The notes: generated by a model not told the origin, from the letters alone. A stretch of 46,721 nucleotides of DNA from Deltaproteobacteria bacterium (GCA_016218975.1 JACRCO010000078.1:1-46721); one strand, 5' to 3'; positions 14,693 to 23,335 are shown, numbered from the stretch's first letter. Numbers and translations are program-made.

Positions 14693-15193
14693 ATGGCGAC
14701 CGAAAAAAATCTGAAAGATGCTTTTGCCGGCGAAAGTCAGGCCAACCGGATGTACCTGGCCTTCGCAAAGAAGGCGGATGCCGACGGATATCCCCAGATC
14801 GCAAGGTTGTTCCGCGCAGCGGCGGCAGCGGAAACGGTGCATGCCCACGCCCATTTTCGGGTCATGAACGGAGTTAAGGACACCGCGGAGAACCTTAAGG
14901 CCGCCATCAACGGCGAGGGGTATGAATTCAAGGAGATGTATCCCGCGTTCCTGAAAGAGGCGGAGGCGGAAAAGATCTCCGGAGCCGCGGCTTCCTTCCG
15001 GAACGCGCTGGCCGTGGAGAAGATTCATTACGACCTTTATTCGGAAGCGCTTGAGAGCCTTAAAAAAGGGAAGGACCTCGCCTCCACGGACATCTTCGTC
15101 TGCGATGTCTGCGGGAATACCGTGTACGGGCACGCGCCGGAAAATTGCCCCGTCTGCGGAGCCCCGAAGACGATGTTCGTGAAGGTGCAGTAG
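14693..15193 (+). CDS. rbr: rubrerythrin
   Basis: This 166-residue protein would reduce hydrogen peroxide in the cytoplasm, taking electrons through its own rubredoxin domain. The N-terminal ferritin-like four-helix part has LKDAFAGESQANRMYLAFAK and AAAAETVHAHAHFRVMNGVK with the diiron Glu and His ligands, then EKISGAAASFRNALAVEKIH. The C-terminal rubredoxin-like domain has CDVCGNTVYGHAPENCPVCG, the four Cys that bind iron. Length is usual. GAAAAGGAGAAG precedes the ATG. It supports an anaerobic lifestyle with oxidative-stress defence. Confidence 0.92.
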   Translation: MATEKNLKDAFAGESQANRMYLAFAKKADADGYPQIARLFRAAAAAETVHAHAHFRVMNGVKDTAENLKAAINGEGYEFKEMYPAFLKEAEAEKISGAAASFRNALAVEKIHYDLYSEALESLKKGKDLASTDIFVCDVCGNTVYGHAPENCPVCGAPKTMFVKVQ

Positions 15194-15228
15194 GCTCGTT
15201 CCCGGCCACCTCCGTCATCCGGCCCTGA

Positions 15229-15259
15229 AACGGCCCGGGGGGATTCCCCCCGGGCCGTT
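15229..15259. terminator. bidirectional terminator between rubrerythrin and cytochrome
   Basis: AACGGCCCGGGGGG (15229-15242) pairs perfectly with CCCCCCGGGCCGTT (15246-15259) around a 3-base loop. It sits between two convergent genes and can serve both. Confidence 0.8.
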
Positions 15260-15285
15260 CCGCCAACAGGTTTTGCCTATCGTCG

Positions 15286-16149
15286 TTACCTTTTCTTCTT
15301 TGCGGGCGCCTTCTTCGCAGGTTGCTTTTCCTTCACCGCCCCGGCCGACTCCGGCCAGTGGTTCAGGTCGTGGGCTACGGAATGGCAGGTCCCGCACTTG
15401 GGGAACTTCTTCATGATCGCGGCCGGATGCTTCTGCGGATGGCACTTGTCGCATGTCGGGACGTTCTTGTGCTTGTCCGAATGGCACCGCACGCAGGCGA
15501 CGTTCCTGTGCTTGGCCTGCGATGCCGCCAAAAGCCCGATCGCCTTCTTGTGGCATGCGCCGCAATCCTTGTTCGGGACTTCGACGCCGTACGTCACCGT
15601 CTTCGGGTTGTGCGCCTTGTGGCATTTCTTGCAATCGGCCTGCGCCATCTCGGCGGAGTGCGGCTTGTGGCACTTGACGCACTCGGGGACCTTGCGGTGG
15701 ACATCGTGGCATGTCGTGCAGAACAGCGATGTGTGCCTGCTCGGCGTCCCCTTGAGCTGCTTGATCTGGTCAGCGTGGCAGGTCAGGCACGGCTCGGTGA
15801 CCTTCGACCCGAGCGAGATATTCAAGGGGCGGTGAGGGTTCTTGTGGCACTCAAGGCACGCCTTCAACTGGTAGTGTGGTTTCCCCTCGTGGCATTGGCT
15901 GCACCTGGGGATGTTGTTTCTGCTTGCAGGGCGGTGGCCTGCGTGGCAATCGAGGCAGCTTACGTCCGTTTTGTGCTTTTCGCCTGCGGCCGCGACGTCC
16001 GCGGGCGGACCGGAATGGCACTTTATGCAATCCTCCTGTGTCAACCCCGCCGGCTTGTCGGCGGCGGTCGCTTCCCACGGGTTCACCGCGATGCCGGCGG
16101 CAAGCGCCAGCACTGCAGCCAAAATCCACACGATCCTGGTGCCTTTCAT
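15286..16149 (-). CDS. dodecaheme c-type cytochrome
   Basis: This 287-residue exported protein has a signal peptide (IVWILAAVLALAAGIAVNPW, cleaved after about ATA) and 12 CxxCH haem motifs: CIKCH, CLDCH, CSQCH, CLECH, CLTCH, CTTCH, CVKCH, CKKCH, CGACH, CVRCH, CDKCH, CGTCH. The spacing between motifs is short and regular, as in wire-like periplasmic cytochromes of metal- or sulfur-reducing bacteria. The Lys-rich tail (PAKKAPAKKKR) may contact an acidic partner or the envelope. AAGGAGG precedes the ATG. No membrane anchor or partner oxidoreductase is adjacent. The electron donor and acceptor are unknown. Confidence 0.88.
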   Translation of the reverse strand: MKGTRIVWILAAVLALAAGIAVNPWEATAADKPAGLTQEDCIKCHSGPPADVAAAGEKHKTDVSCLDCHAGHRPASRNNIPRCSQCHEGKPHYQLKACLECHKNPHRPLNISLGSKVTEPCLTCHADQIKQLKGTPSRHTSLFCTTCHDVHRKVPECVKCHKPHSAEMAQADCKKCHKAHNPKTVTYGVEVPNKDCGACHKKAIGLLAASQAKHRNVACVRCHSDKHKNVPTCDKCHPQKHPAAIMKKFPKCGTCHSVAHDLNHWPESAGAVKEKQPAKKAPAKKKR

Positions 16150-16242
16150 GGTTCCTCCTTATCGTTGTGACTTCCGGGATGCCGCTGCTTTTACTGCGAA
16201 TTCGTATCGACAGGAACTGAGGCAAGAAGGCGAAACTCGCTT

Positions 16243-16271
16243 TATATATCCATTGAGAAGCCGCTTGTCAA
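16243..16271 (-). promoter_or_regulatory. sigma-70 type promoter of the dodecaheme cytochrome
   Basis: On the minus strand, TTGACA (16271-16266) is followed after exactly 17 bases by TATATA (16248-16243), close to consensus in both boxes, 94 bases before the cytochrome ATG. This is one of the strongest promoter matches in the window. Confidence 0.7.
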
Positions 16272-16284
16272 CGAGTCACAAGCG
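16262..16284. promoter_or_regulatory. inverted repeat overlapping the cytochrome -35 box
   Basis: CGCTTGT (16262-16268) and ACAAGCG (16278-16284) form a perfect 7-bp inverted repeat with a 9-base spacer. The left half overlaps the -35 hexamer, which fits a repressor site or an activator site. The bound regulator is unknown. Confidence 0.5.
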
Positions 16285-16504
16285 ATTACCACGCGGGGAA
16301 GCCCGACCGGGCGTGACGGAGTGGGAAATGCCGTATCCGCCGCGGCGGAACCTGGCGGCAGGCTGATGCCTGCAAGCGTTGCAAAATAACGCATGGGTGC
16401 GGATTTCCCGTTTCATTCATAATGCCGTGCGGGTATACTCAAGCCATTCCAATGGTGGGCGAAAAAAGTGCCCGTTAAGCCCTCCAGCCGGGAGGTGCCC
16501 GTTG

Positions 16505-17122
16505 ATGTCTCCAGCGAAAAAAAGGGATTCCGGAATTTCCGTGGTCGGAGATCTGCCGTGGGGCAGCCATTTCTGCCAGTTCTACAGCACAAGGAAGGAT
16601 TTCACGGACGTTCTTGTCCCGTATTTCAGGGCGGGACTTGAAAACAACGAGTTCTGCGTCTGGGTGACGTCGGAGTTTTTCACCACCGATGACGTATTGA
16701 GAGCTTTGAAGAAAAACGTGCCCGACTTCGGAAAATACCTTGCCAGGCGCCAGATAGAAGTCTTTCCCTATACTGATTGGTATTTGAAGGGGGGCAGCTT
16801 CGACCTCAAGCGGACGCTCCGCATGTGGATGGAGAAACATGACGAGGCGTTGGCGGCGGGTTTTTCCGGAATGAGGGTGAGCGGCAACCCCTACTGGCTC
16901 GACAACAAGAAAGACTGGGACGACTTCGCAACCTACGAGGCGGAGATCAACAACGTAATAGGCGGCACGAAACTGCTGGTTCTTTGCACTTACTCCCTTA
17001 AAAAATGCGGGCCGGCCGAGATCATCGACGTCGTCAAAAACCACGAGTTCGCGCTGGCCATCAACGAAGGCAGGTGGCAGGTCGTCAACCGGCCGGCGTT
17101 CGGACAGATCCCCCGGGCCTGA
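16505..17122 (+). CDS. stand-alone MEDS-domain protein
   Basis: This 205-residue protein is a single MEDS (methanogen/methylotroph DcmR sensory) domain, a RecA-like fold related to KaiC-type sensors. The hallmark SVVGDLPWGSHFCQFYSTRK is near the start, followed by LVPYFRAGLENNEFCVWVTS and at the end VVKNHEFALAINEGRWQVVN. No output domain is present. GGGAGGTG lies 8 bases before the ATG at 16505. It is followed 20 bases later by a histidine kinase that begins with a second MEDS domain, so the two were probably formed by duplication and may sense the same signal. The ligand is unknown. Confidence 0.8.
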   Translation: MSPAKKRDSGISVVGDLPWGSHFCQFYSTRKDFTDVLVPYFRAGLENNEFCVWVTSEFFTTDDVLRALKKNVPDFGKYLARRQIEVFPYTDWYLKGGSFDLKRTLRMWMEKHDEALAAGFSGMRVSGNPYWLDNKKDWDDFATYEAEINNVIGGTKLLVLCTYSLKKCGPAEIIDVVKNHEFALAINEGRWQVVNRPAFGQIPRA

Positions 17123-17142
17123 CCCGACGACGGAAATAACCC

Positions 17143-19653
17143 GTGCATTCCCCCAATCCGGACCGCCGGAAAACAGGGATTCCGTCCGCAGGCTACCTGC
17201 CCTGGGGGAGCCACTTCTGCCAGTTCTATCGTACAAAGAAGGATCTTCTGGACGTCCTCGTCCCTTACTTCAGTGCGGGCCTGGAAAACAACGAGTCATG
17301 CGTCTGGGTCGCCTCCGGGGCGCTGCGCGAATCGGATATGAGAAAAGCGCTGGCGAAAGCCGTTCCCGATTTCGGCGCTCGTGAAGCCGCGGGGCAGATG
17401 GCGATCGTTCCGTTCCGCCGGTGGCAGGCGAGGGGAGGAAAGTCCGGCAAAGTCGTCATTTCCGGGCTCGACAAGGCGATCGCCGCGGGGTTCGAGGGCC
17501 TCCGGCTCGCGTGCGATTTCCTTCCCCGCAAGGATGGCGGCAAATTTTTCAATCCTTGCGGTACGGATGTCATTTCCGGGAACAACGTGATCGCGGTGTT
17601 TGCGTATCCCAGGGGTTCGTTCGACGCGCTGGGTCTCATGGAGGCGGTCAAGAACCACAGGTTCGCGTTGGTCAGGGACGCAGGAAGATGGGAGGTCATC
17701 GAGAGCTCGGAAGCCCGGACCGCGAAGGATGATCTGAAACGGAGCGAGGAAAAGCTCGCATCACTTTTCAGCAACATGTCAGAAGGATTCGCCTATTGCC
17801 GGATCGTCCTTGATTCCCGTGGGAAGCCGGCGGATTGCGTGATTCTCCAGGTCAACGACAACTTCGAAAAGATGACCGGCCTCGATGCGGAAGACGTCCT
17901 CGGCAAACGTGCCACGGAAGTAATCCCGGGCATCGAAAAGGAGCCTGTCGGCTGGATCGAAAAATTCGGAAATGTCGCCATGACCGGCGATCCGGTCCGG
18001 TTCGAAAGCTATTCGGAAGCGCTGAAGCGGTGGTACGACGTCTCCGCCTTCAGCCCGCACAAGGGGTATTTCGCAGTAACGTTCAGCGACGTAACCGGTC
18101 GAAAACTTGTCGAGAGCGCCATCGGGCTCCGGAACCGGGCCCTTAACGGGATCAATAGGATCTTCCACGAAACCATGGTCCCGTCGACGGAGGAGGAGTT
18201 CGGGCGCAAGTGCCTGTCCGTCGCGGAAGATGTGACCGGGAGCAGGTTCGGTTTCATCGGCGAGATCGGCCCGGACGGACTTCTGCACGACCTCGCCATA
18301 AGCGACCCGGGATGGGAAGTATGCAGGATGCGGGATAAAACCGGGCACCGCATGCCACCTTGGGACTTCAAGGTCCACGGCCTGTACGGAAGGGTGATTA
18401 TCCACGGAAAAAGCTTTTTCACGAACGAGCCGGCGTCTCACCCGGACAGCATCGGCATCCCGGAGGGGCATCCCGGTCTGACGGCCTTCCTCGGTGTGCC
18501 ATTGATCCACGGCGGAAGCACCGTCGGGATGGTGTGTGTGGGGAACCGCGAAGGGGGTTATAACACGGAGCATATGGAAGCGCTGGAAGCCCTCGCCGCG
18601 GCGATCTCCCAGTCCCTTATGCACAAGCGGGCTGAGGAGGCGCTGCGCCGTGCGACGGAAGACTGGGAACAGACTTTCAACACGGTTCCCGATCTTATTG
18701 CGCTCCTTGATTGCCGGCACAGGATAGTCCGCGTGAATAAAGCCATGGCGGACAGGCTCGGGTTGAGGCCGGAACAATGCGTCGGAAAGAATTGCTACGA
18801 GGCCGTCCACGGCGTCGGCGAGCCGCCCACCGTATGTCCTCATATAATGACCTGCCAGGATGGTCGGGAGCACGTCGCCGAAGTGCATGAACCCCGTCTC
18901 GGGGGAGACTTCGTTGTCAGCACTACGCCGGTGATCGACAGGCAGGGACATGTCGTCGGCGCGGTGCACGTCGCCCGCGAAATAACCGAGCGCAAGAGGA
19001 TGGAGGAGGCGCTTCGGTCGTCGCTGGAGGAAAAGGAAATCCTTCTGAAGGAACTCGCGCACCGGACGAAGAACAACATGCAGGTCGTCGCGAGCCTCAT
19101 CAGCCTCCAGGCCGCGGCGTCGTCGGACAAGATATTGCTTGCCGCGCTGGCGGACACGCAGGACAGGATCCGGGCCATGGCCCTCGTGCACGAAAAGCTC
19201 TACCGGTCCGGGAACGTCTCCTCGCTTAACATGAAAGATTACGTGCGGGACCTTGCCGGCTCCCTGCTGCTTGCCCACCAGGGGAGCGGCGGGCCCGTGA
19301 AGACCGAACTGGACCTCGACGATCTCAGGTTTGCCCTCGACCACGCCCTGCCTTGCGGACTGGTCATCAACGAACTGGTTTCCAATTCGCTGAAACATGC
19401 CTTTCCGCATGGTGAACCGGGAACCATTTTCCTGTCCTTTAAACGGGGCCGCGGGGGCGTGGAGTTGATTTACAGGGACGACGGGCCGGGTTTGCCGCCC
19501 GGCCTCGACCCGGCCCGGGTCGATTCGCTCGGATTGAAGCTGGTGTACAACCTTGCGGTGCGGCAACTTCGGGGGAAGATGGAGCTCCGGCGGGAACCCG
19601 TAACGGAATTCGTCTTCCTTTTCGGCGGATTCGAACAACAGGAAAGGAAATGA
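17143..19653 (+). CDS. MEDS-PAS-GAF-PAS sensor histidine kinase (HisKA_2)
   Basis: This 836-residue cytoplasmic kinase starts with a MEDS domain (residues 15-190, YLPWGSHFCQFYRTKKDLLD). Next come a PAS domain (about 195-330, ending VTFSDVTGRKLVES), a GAF domain (about 340-500), a second PAS (about 510-630, DLIALLDCRHRIVRVNKAMA) and a HisKA_2 dimerisation region with the phosphoacceptor in ELAHRTKNNMQVVASLISLQ (about 640). The ATPase domain has LVINELVSNSLKHAFPHGEP and DDGPGLPPG. No transmembrane segment is seen. The start is GTG at 17143 with only a weak ribosome binding site, 20 bases after the previous stop. The single-domain response regulator next door is the likely phosphate acceptor. 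Confidence 0.88.
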   Translation: MHSPNPDRRKTGIPSAGYLPWGSHFCQFYRTKKDLLDVLVPYFSAGLENNESCVWVASGALRESDMRKALAKAVPDFGAREAAGQMAIVPFRRWQARGGKSGKVVISGLDKAIAAGFEGLRLACDFLPRKDGGKFFNPCGTDVISGNNVIAVFAYPRGSFDALGLMEAVKNHRFALVRDAGRWEVIESSEARTAKDDLKRSEEKLASLFSNMSEGFAYCRIVLDSRGKPADCVILQVNDNFEKMTGLDAEDVLGKRATEVIPGIEKEPVGWIEKFGNVAMTGDPVRFESYSEALKRWYDVSAFSPHKGYFAVTFSDVTGRKLVESAIGLRNRALNGINRIFHETMVPSTEEEFGRKCLSVAEDVTGSRFGFIGEIGPDGLLHDLAISDPGWEVCRMRDKTGHRMPPWDFKVHGLYGRVIIHGKSFFTNEPASHPDSIGIPEGHPGLTAFLGVPLIHGGSTVGMVCVGNREGGYNTEHMEALEALAAAISQSLMHKRAEEALRRATEDWEQTFNTVPDLIALLDCRHRIVRVNKAMADRLGLRPEQCVGKNCYEAVHGVGEPPTVCPHIMTCQDGREHVAEVHEPRLGGDFVVSTTPVIDRQGHVVGAVHVAREITERKRMEEALRSSLEEKEILLKELAHRTKNNMQVVASLISLQAAASSDKILLAALADTQDRIRAMALVHEKLYRSGNVSSLNMKDYVRDLAGSLLLAHQGSGGPVKTELDLDDLRFALDHALPCGLVINELVSNSLKHAFPHGEPGTIFLSFKRGRGGVELIYRDDGPGLPPGLDPARVDSLGLKLVYNLAVRQLRGKMELRREPVTEFVFLFGGFEQQERK

Positions 19654-19656
19654 ATC

Positions 19657-20013
19657 TTGGCCAAGAGCATCCTTATCGTCGAGGACGAGATCATAAACGC
19701 GATGGCTCTCTCCGAAACGCTTCCGCGATGGGGCTTCCGGGTGACGGACATGGTGACGAGCGGGGAAGACGCCATACGCGCGGCGGAAGCCCATAGGCCC
19801 GACGTCATCCTGATGGATATCAGCATCCACGGCTCCATCGACGGGCTCGGGGCGGCGAAGGAGATCATCGGCCGCCTCGGCATCCCCGTGATTTTCATGA
19901 CAGGCTACAACGACGAGGAAACGGTGAATGCGGCGAAGGAATTGAAGCCGCTTGCCTTCCTCGTGAAACCGCTGGACGTCTCCCGCCTGATGGAACTGCT
20001 CGAAGGCATATAG
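19657..20013 (+). CDS. single-domain response regulator
   Basis: This 118-residue receiver domain has no output. ILIVEDEIINAMAL carries the acidic pocket, DVILMDISIHG the phosphorylatable Asp, FMTGYND the conserved Thr, and FLVKPLD the Lys. It starts with TTG at 19657, 3 bases after the kinase stop, with GGAAAGG upstream. HisKA_2 kinases are commonly paired with such receivers, so it probably takes phosphate from the upstream MEDS kinase and signals by protein contact. Confidence 0.88.
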   Translation: MAKSILIVEDEIINAMALSETLPRWGFRVTDMVTSGEDAIRAAEAHRPDVILMDISIHGSIDGLGAAKEIIGRLGIPVIFMTGYNDEETVNAAKELKPLAFLVKPLDVSRLMELLEGI

Positions 20014-20016
20014 ACT

Positions 20017-20032
20017 GGCCCGCATTTCCACC
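20017..20032 (+). repeat. dispersed GGCCCGCATTTCTCACC repeat, copy 3
   Basis: GGCCCGCATTTCCACC starts four bases after the response-regulator stop codon. One base is missing relative to the 17-base form, and the second half (GGTTCGT...) is absent. Confidence 0.45.
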
Positions 20033-20160
20033 CTTGTTGTATTCCGGTAGGTTCAGGACGGATTTTTTCCATGCGGAACCGCACGGGGATCGATCCGCAT
20101 CACAAGAAAACGTGCGGGCAGTGTTCAACGCCTGCGGAAAACGACGGCCGGAGAAACGAT

Positions 20161-20346
20161 ATGTTCATATCGATAAATTGCAGGGAGATCGGGATGGATT
20201 GCGATTTCGTCGTCCACGGAGATACGGAAGACTCGGTTATGGAGATGATTATGCGGCACGTGAACGACGTGCACGCCGAAGATTGGTACGAAACCGAGGA
20301 ACTCTACAGGGTAGCAATGATGAAAATCCGGGAGAAAGCCGCATAA
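20161..20346 (+). CDS. DUF1059-family small protein
   Basis: This 61-residue protein starts MFISINCREIGMDCDFVVHG and continues DTEDSVMEMIMRHVNDVHAE, the typical DUF1059 pattern with two Cys in a CREIGMDC block and a conserved His near the end. The function of the family is unknown; the two Cys might bind metal. The ATG at 20161 has GGAG 8 bases upstream. A longer in-frame start at 20071 adds 30 residues that do not match the family. Confidence 0.8.
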   Translation: MFISINCREIGMDCDFVVHGDTEDSVMEMIMRHVNDVHAEDWYETEELYRVAMMKIREKAA

Positions 20347-20471
20347 AACAGTAGGCAGCCGCGGGCCTGTTCATCTGAAAGCGATTGCATATTAAACCAG
20401 GTGGGGAATTGCGGCTCCAAAAGTATGTATTGCGAATTCAACTTGCTCACCCCCCCCCGTTAAATAATATT

Positions 20472-20499
20472 TTGTTTCGGCAGTATGATGTAAAATAAT
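20472..20499 (+). promoter_or_regulatory. candidate promoter for the aldolase gene
   Basis: TTGTTT (20472-20477) and AATAAT (20494-20499) are separated by 16 bases, about 80 bases before the aldolase ATG. The -10 box matches five of six consensus bases. The surrounding sequence is clearly more AT-rich than the genes. Confidence 0.4.
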
Positions 20500-20581
20500 G
20501 CAATTAGCTGTCCATGAGGTGAAACATAATTCGATCTTGCGGAATCTAAAAACGAATTCAATTGCCGGGAGGTGCGTAACG

Positions 20582-21604
20582 ATGCCGGACAGAGAACTGG
20601 AAAACGTCGCACGATCCCTCGTCGCCCCAGGCAAGGGAATCCTGGCCGCGGACGAAAGCGCTCCGACCATCGAGAAACGGTTTAAAAGCGTGGGAGTCGC
20701 ATCCACGGAGGAAAATCGGAGGGCATACCGGGAACTCCTTTTTACGACTCCGGCGATCGAGGAATTCATCAGCGGCGTGATCCTTTTCGACGAAACGATC
20801 CGGCAAAAGACCCGGCACGGGTTGCCCTTCCCGAAACTGCTTGAACGAAGGGGGATTATTCCCGGGATCAAGGTAGACCTGGGGGCGAAGCCGCTTGCCG
20901 GTTTTCCAGGAGAGAAAATTACGGAAGGGCTGGACGGCTTGCGGGAACGGCTCGCGGAATACCGTTCCCTCGGCGCCCGCTTCGCCAAATGGCGCGCCGT
21001 AATTTCCATAGGCGACGGCATCCCGACCATGGCCTGCCTGAAGGCGAACGCGCATGCGCTTGCGCGTTACGCCGCATTGTGCCAGGGGGGCGGTCTCATT
21101 CCGATCGTCGAGCCCGAAGTGCTCATGGACGGTCCTCACACCATAGAGCGGTGCGGTGAGGCGACCGCCGCGACGCTTGCCATGTTGTTCATCGAACTGG
21201 CCGAGCACCACGTCAGCCTGGAAGCGATCCTCCTCAAGCCGAACATGGTCCTGTCGGGCAAGGAGTGCCCGGTGCAGGCCGGCGCGAAGGAGGTCGCCCT
21301 CGCCACCGCGAGCTGGCTGCGGCCCCACGTTCCGCCTCCCGTTCCGGGCATCGTCTTCCTGTCGGGCGGACAGAGCCCGGAAGCTGCAACGGAACACTTG
21401 AGCCTGATGAACACCCTCGGAAACCACCCCTGGGAGCTCAGCTTCTCCTTCGGCAGGGCGCTTCAGGACCCGGTCCTCAGTGCATGGAAGGGGGACCCCG
21501 CAAACGCCGCCAAAGCGCAGCGAGCCTTCCTGCACCGTGCGCGTTGCAACGGTGAGGCGCGTTACGGAAGATACACCCGGGATATGGAGAAATCCGCCGC
21601 CTGA
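20582..21604 (+). CDS. class I fructose-bisphosphate aldolase
   Basis: This 340-residue enzyme of glycolysis and gluconeogenesis splits fructose 1,6-bisphosphate into two triose phosphates by Schiff-base chemistry. Family motifs are VAPGKGILAADESAPTIEKR at the start, GIIPGIKVDLGAKPLAGFPG, and LLKPNMVLSGKECPVQAG with the Schiff-base Lys, then FLSGGQSPEAATEHLSLMN. It is of the eukaryote-like class I type. The ATG at 20582 has GGGAGG at a good distance. The C-terminal end lacks the long eukaryotic tail. It is flanked by a hairpin at 21609. Confidence 0.92.
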   Translation: MPDRELENVARSLVAPGKGILAADESAPTIEKRFKSVGVASTEENRRAYRELLFTTPAIEEFISGVILFDETIRQKTRHGLPFPKLLERRGIIPGIKVDLGAKPLAGFPGEKITEGLDGLRERLAEYRSLGARFAKWRAVISIGDGIPTMACLKANAHALARYAALCQGGGLIPIVEPEVLMDGPHTIERCGEATAATLAMLFIELAEHHVSLEAILLKPNMVLSGKECPVQAGAKEVALATASWLRPHVPPPVPGIVFLSGGQSPEAATEHLSLMNTLGNHPWELSFSFGRALQDPVLSAWKGDPANAAKAQRAFLHRARCNGEARYGRYTRDMEKSAA

Positions 21605-21608
21605 ACGA

Positions 21609-21630
21609 TATTCGGAGCGATATCCGAATA
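21609..21630 (+). terminator. hairpin after the aldolase gene
   Basis: TATTCGGA (21609-21616) pairs perfectly with TCCGAATA (21623-21630), loop of 6, five bases after the stop codon. No T-run follows. Confidence 0.5.
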
Positions 21631-21726
21631 ATCGTCATTCGGAATGCGTATCCCTTTGAGGGGATTTCGCATCGAAGGGGGCAGGTTTCGCATTAATAAA
21701 GGAAGATGCAGCGAGGAGGCATGAGA

Positions 21727-22197
21727 ATGAAAATAGCCGTTATCGCACCGATCATATTGGCCTTGGCGCTTGGGGGATGCGCAAACACCATGGGGCCCAA
21801 GGAAACGGGAGGAACCCTCATCGGCGGCGCCACGGGAGCGCTGGTGGGCTCGCAGATCGGCAGCGGGAGGGGAAGGCTTCTCGGGGTCGCCGTCGGCACG
21901 ATGGCAGGCGCGCTGATCGGCCGGGAAATCGGCAGTTCCCTCGACAGGGCGGACCGCGTCGAGATGGAGAGGACCGCGCAGTACAGCCTTGAGCATAACA
22001 GGACCGACGAGCCCGGCTCGTGGAGAAATCCGGACAGCGGGCATTCAGGCTCGATCACTCCGAAGAAGACGTACAGGACGGCCGAAGGGCGGTATTGCAG
22101 GGAGTATCAGCAGACGGTCATCATCGGAGGCGAGGAGCACCAGGCATACGGAACGGCGTGCAGGCAGCCGGACGGAACATGGAAGATCGTCAAGTGA
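21727..22197 (+). CDS. glycine-zipper lipoprotein (17 kDa antigen-like)
   Basis: This 156-residue protein has a lipoprotein signal peptide ending in the lipobox LALGGC at about residue 18. It is followed by a Gly-zipper segment, GGTLIGGATGALVGSQIGSG and LLGVAVGTMAGALIGREIGS, as in the Rickettsia 17 kDa surface antigen and OsmB/SlyB-type outer-membrane lipoproteins. The C-terminal part, TYRTAEGRYCREYQQTVIIG and AYGTACRQPDGTWKIV, is the family's second domain with two Cys. The ATG at 21727 is preferred over 21721 because GAGGAGG is 7 bases away. Probable role: outer-membrane integrity. Confidence 0.85.
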   Translation: MKIAVIAPIILALALGGCANTMGPKETGGTLIGGATGALVGSQIGSGRGRLLGVAVGTMAGALIGREIGSSLDRADRVEMERTAQYSLEHNRTDEPGSWRNPDSGHSGSITPKKTYRTAEGRYCREYQQTVIIGGEEHQAYGTACRQPDGTWKIVK

Positions 22198-22324
22198 GGG
22201 TGTAAAGGGGAGGCCTGCTTCGTTGCGCTCCTTCACCATACTCAACGGTATGCCTCAGTCGCGCGCCTTGCCGGCGCGGCGCATCGACGCTCTCTGTGCG
22301 TTACCGTATTTATGAAGTGAAGCA

Positions 22325-23335
22325 CTAAGGAATCAGGACTGCCCTAAGGCGCACTTTCCCCACGCGCAGTTTTTGCAGGACCTCGTTGGCATTATCGAGA
22401 GGATGGCGCTCCACCATGGGGGCGATTCCGTGATCGGCGGCGAATCGCAGCATGGCATCCATGTCGTCCCGCGTGCCGATGACGGAGCCGCAGATATTTT
22501 TTTGCCCCGTAATGAGCCCGGCGGGGATCAGCGACGCTTTTTCCGCGATGGCTGCCAGAACCACCAGCGTTCCGTTTGGCCCGATGCCCGGGATGCATTG
22601 CTCGAACAGCTTTGCGGATATTCCCGTCAGCAGGATAAGGTCCGCTCCTCCCATTGCGGAGAGGCGTTTCCCGATTTTTTCCTTTTCGGTGTCGACAATC
22701 TCCCGGGCGCCCATCTTGCGCGCGAGGCCGTATTTCTCCTCACCCCGCAGAATCGCCACGACCGTCGCTCCCATGGCCGACGCCATCCGTATGCCCAGGT
22801 GTCCCAGGCCGCCGATCCCCGCGACCGCGACGGTTTTCCCCGCAAGGTTGCCCGCCCGGCGCAACGGCGCGAAAACCGTGATGCCTGCGCAAAGAAGCGG
22901 CGCCGCGTCCACGAGGTCGAGCCCTTCGGGTATCATGTGCGTGAAAGCCGCCGGCGCCGTGACGTATTCGGCATAGCCGCCGTTCACGGTGACGCCGGTG
23001 CTTCTCTGGACCGCGCAGAGCATTTCCGCTCCGGCGCGGCACGGGGGACAATCGCCGCAGGCGTACTGCATCCACGGCACACCCACCCTGTCGCCCGGCG
23101 AGAGGCCTTTCACGCCTGCGCCCGTCCTCTCCACGATTCCCGTCACCTCGTGGCCGGGCACGATTGGCAGGGGCGTCCCCCAGTCCTTCCAGTCTCCATC
23201 GACGAGATGGAGATCGCTGTGGCATACCCCGCAGGCGGCCACCCGGATCAGCGCTTCGTCCGGGCCCGGATCCGGAACGGGCAGCTCCGACATGACCAGC
23301 GGTTTTCCGAACGATTCGCATACTGCGGCTTTCAT
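22325..23335 (-). CDS. zinc-dependent alcohol dehydrogenase (MDR family)
   Basis: This 336-residue medium-chain dehydrogenase would oxidise alcohols or reduce aldehydes with NAD(P). The catalytic zinc site is visible in ACGVCHSDLHL and PGHEVTG, with a third ligand in APLLCAG. The structural zinc ligands are in CGDCPPCRAGAEMLC. The Rossmann motif is VAVAGIGGLGHLGIRMASAM. The gene has AAGGAG before the ATG at 23335 and lies upstream of the OsmC gene in transcription order, after a 54-base gap. The substrate is not known. Confidence 0.9.
   Translation of the reverse strand: MKAAVCESFGKPLVMSELPVPDPGPDEALIRVAACGVCHSDLHLVDGDWKDWGTPLPIVPGHEVTGIVERTGAGVKGLSPGDRVGVPWMQYACGDCPPCRAGAEMLCAVQRSTGVTVNGGYAEYVTAPAAFTHMIPEGLDLVDAAPLLCAGITVFAPLRRAGNLAGKTVAVAGIGGLGHLGIRMASAMGATVVAILRGEEKYGLARKMGAREIVDTEKEKIGKRLSAMGGADLILLTGISAKLFEQCIPGIGPNGTLVVLAAIAEKASLIPAGLITGQKNICGSVIGTRDDMDAMLRFAADHGIAPMVERHPLDNANEVLQKLRVGKVRLRAVLIP

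Noticed and set aside
17779-20031. Long open frame on the opposite strand of the MEDS kinase gene (750 codons)
   Set aside because: Its translation has no domain and a composition typical of antisense GC-rich coding DNA, whereas the plus strand has clear kinase motifs.
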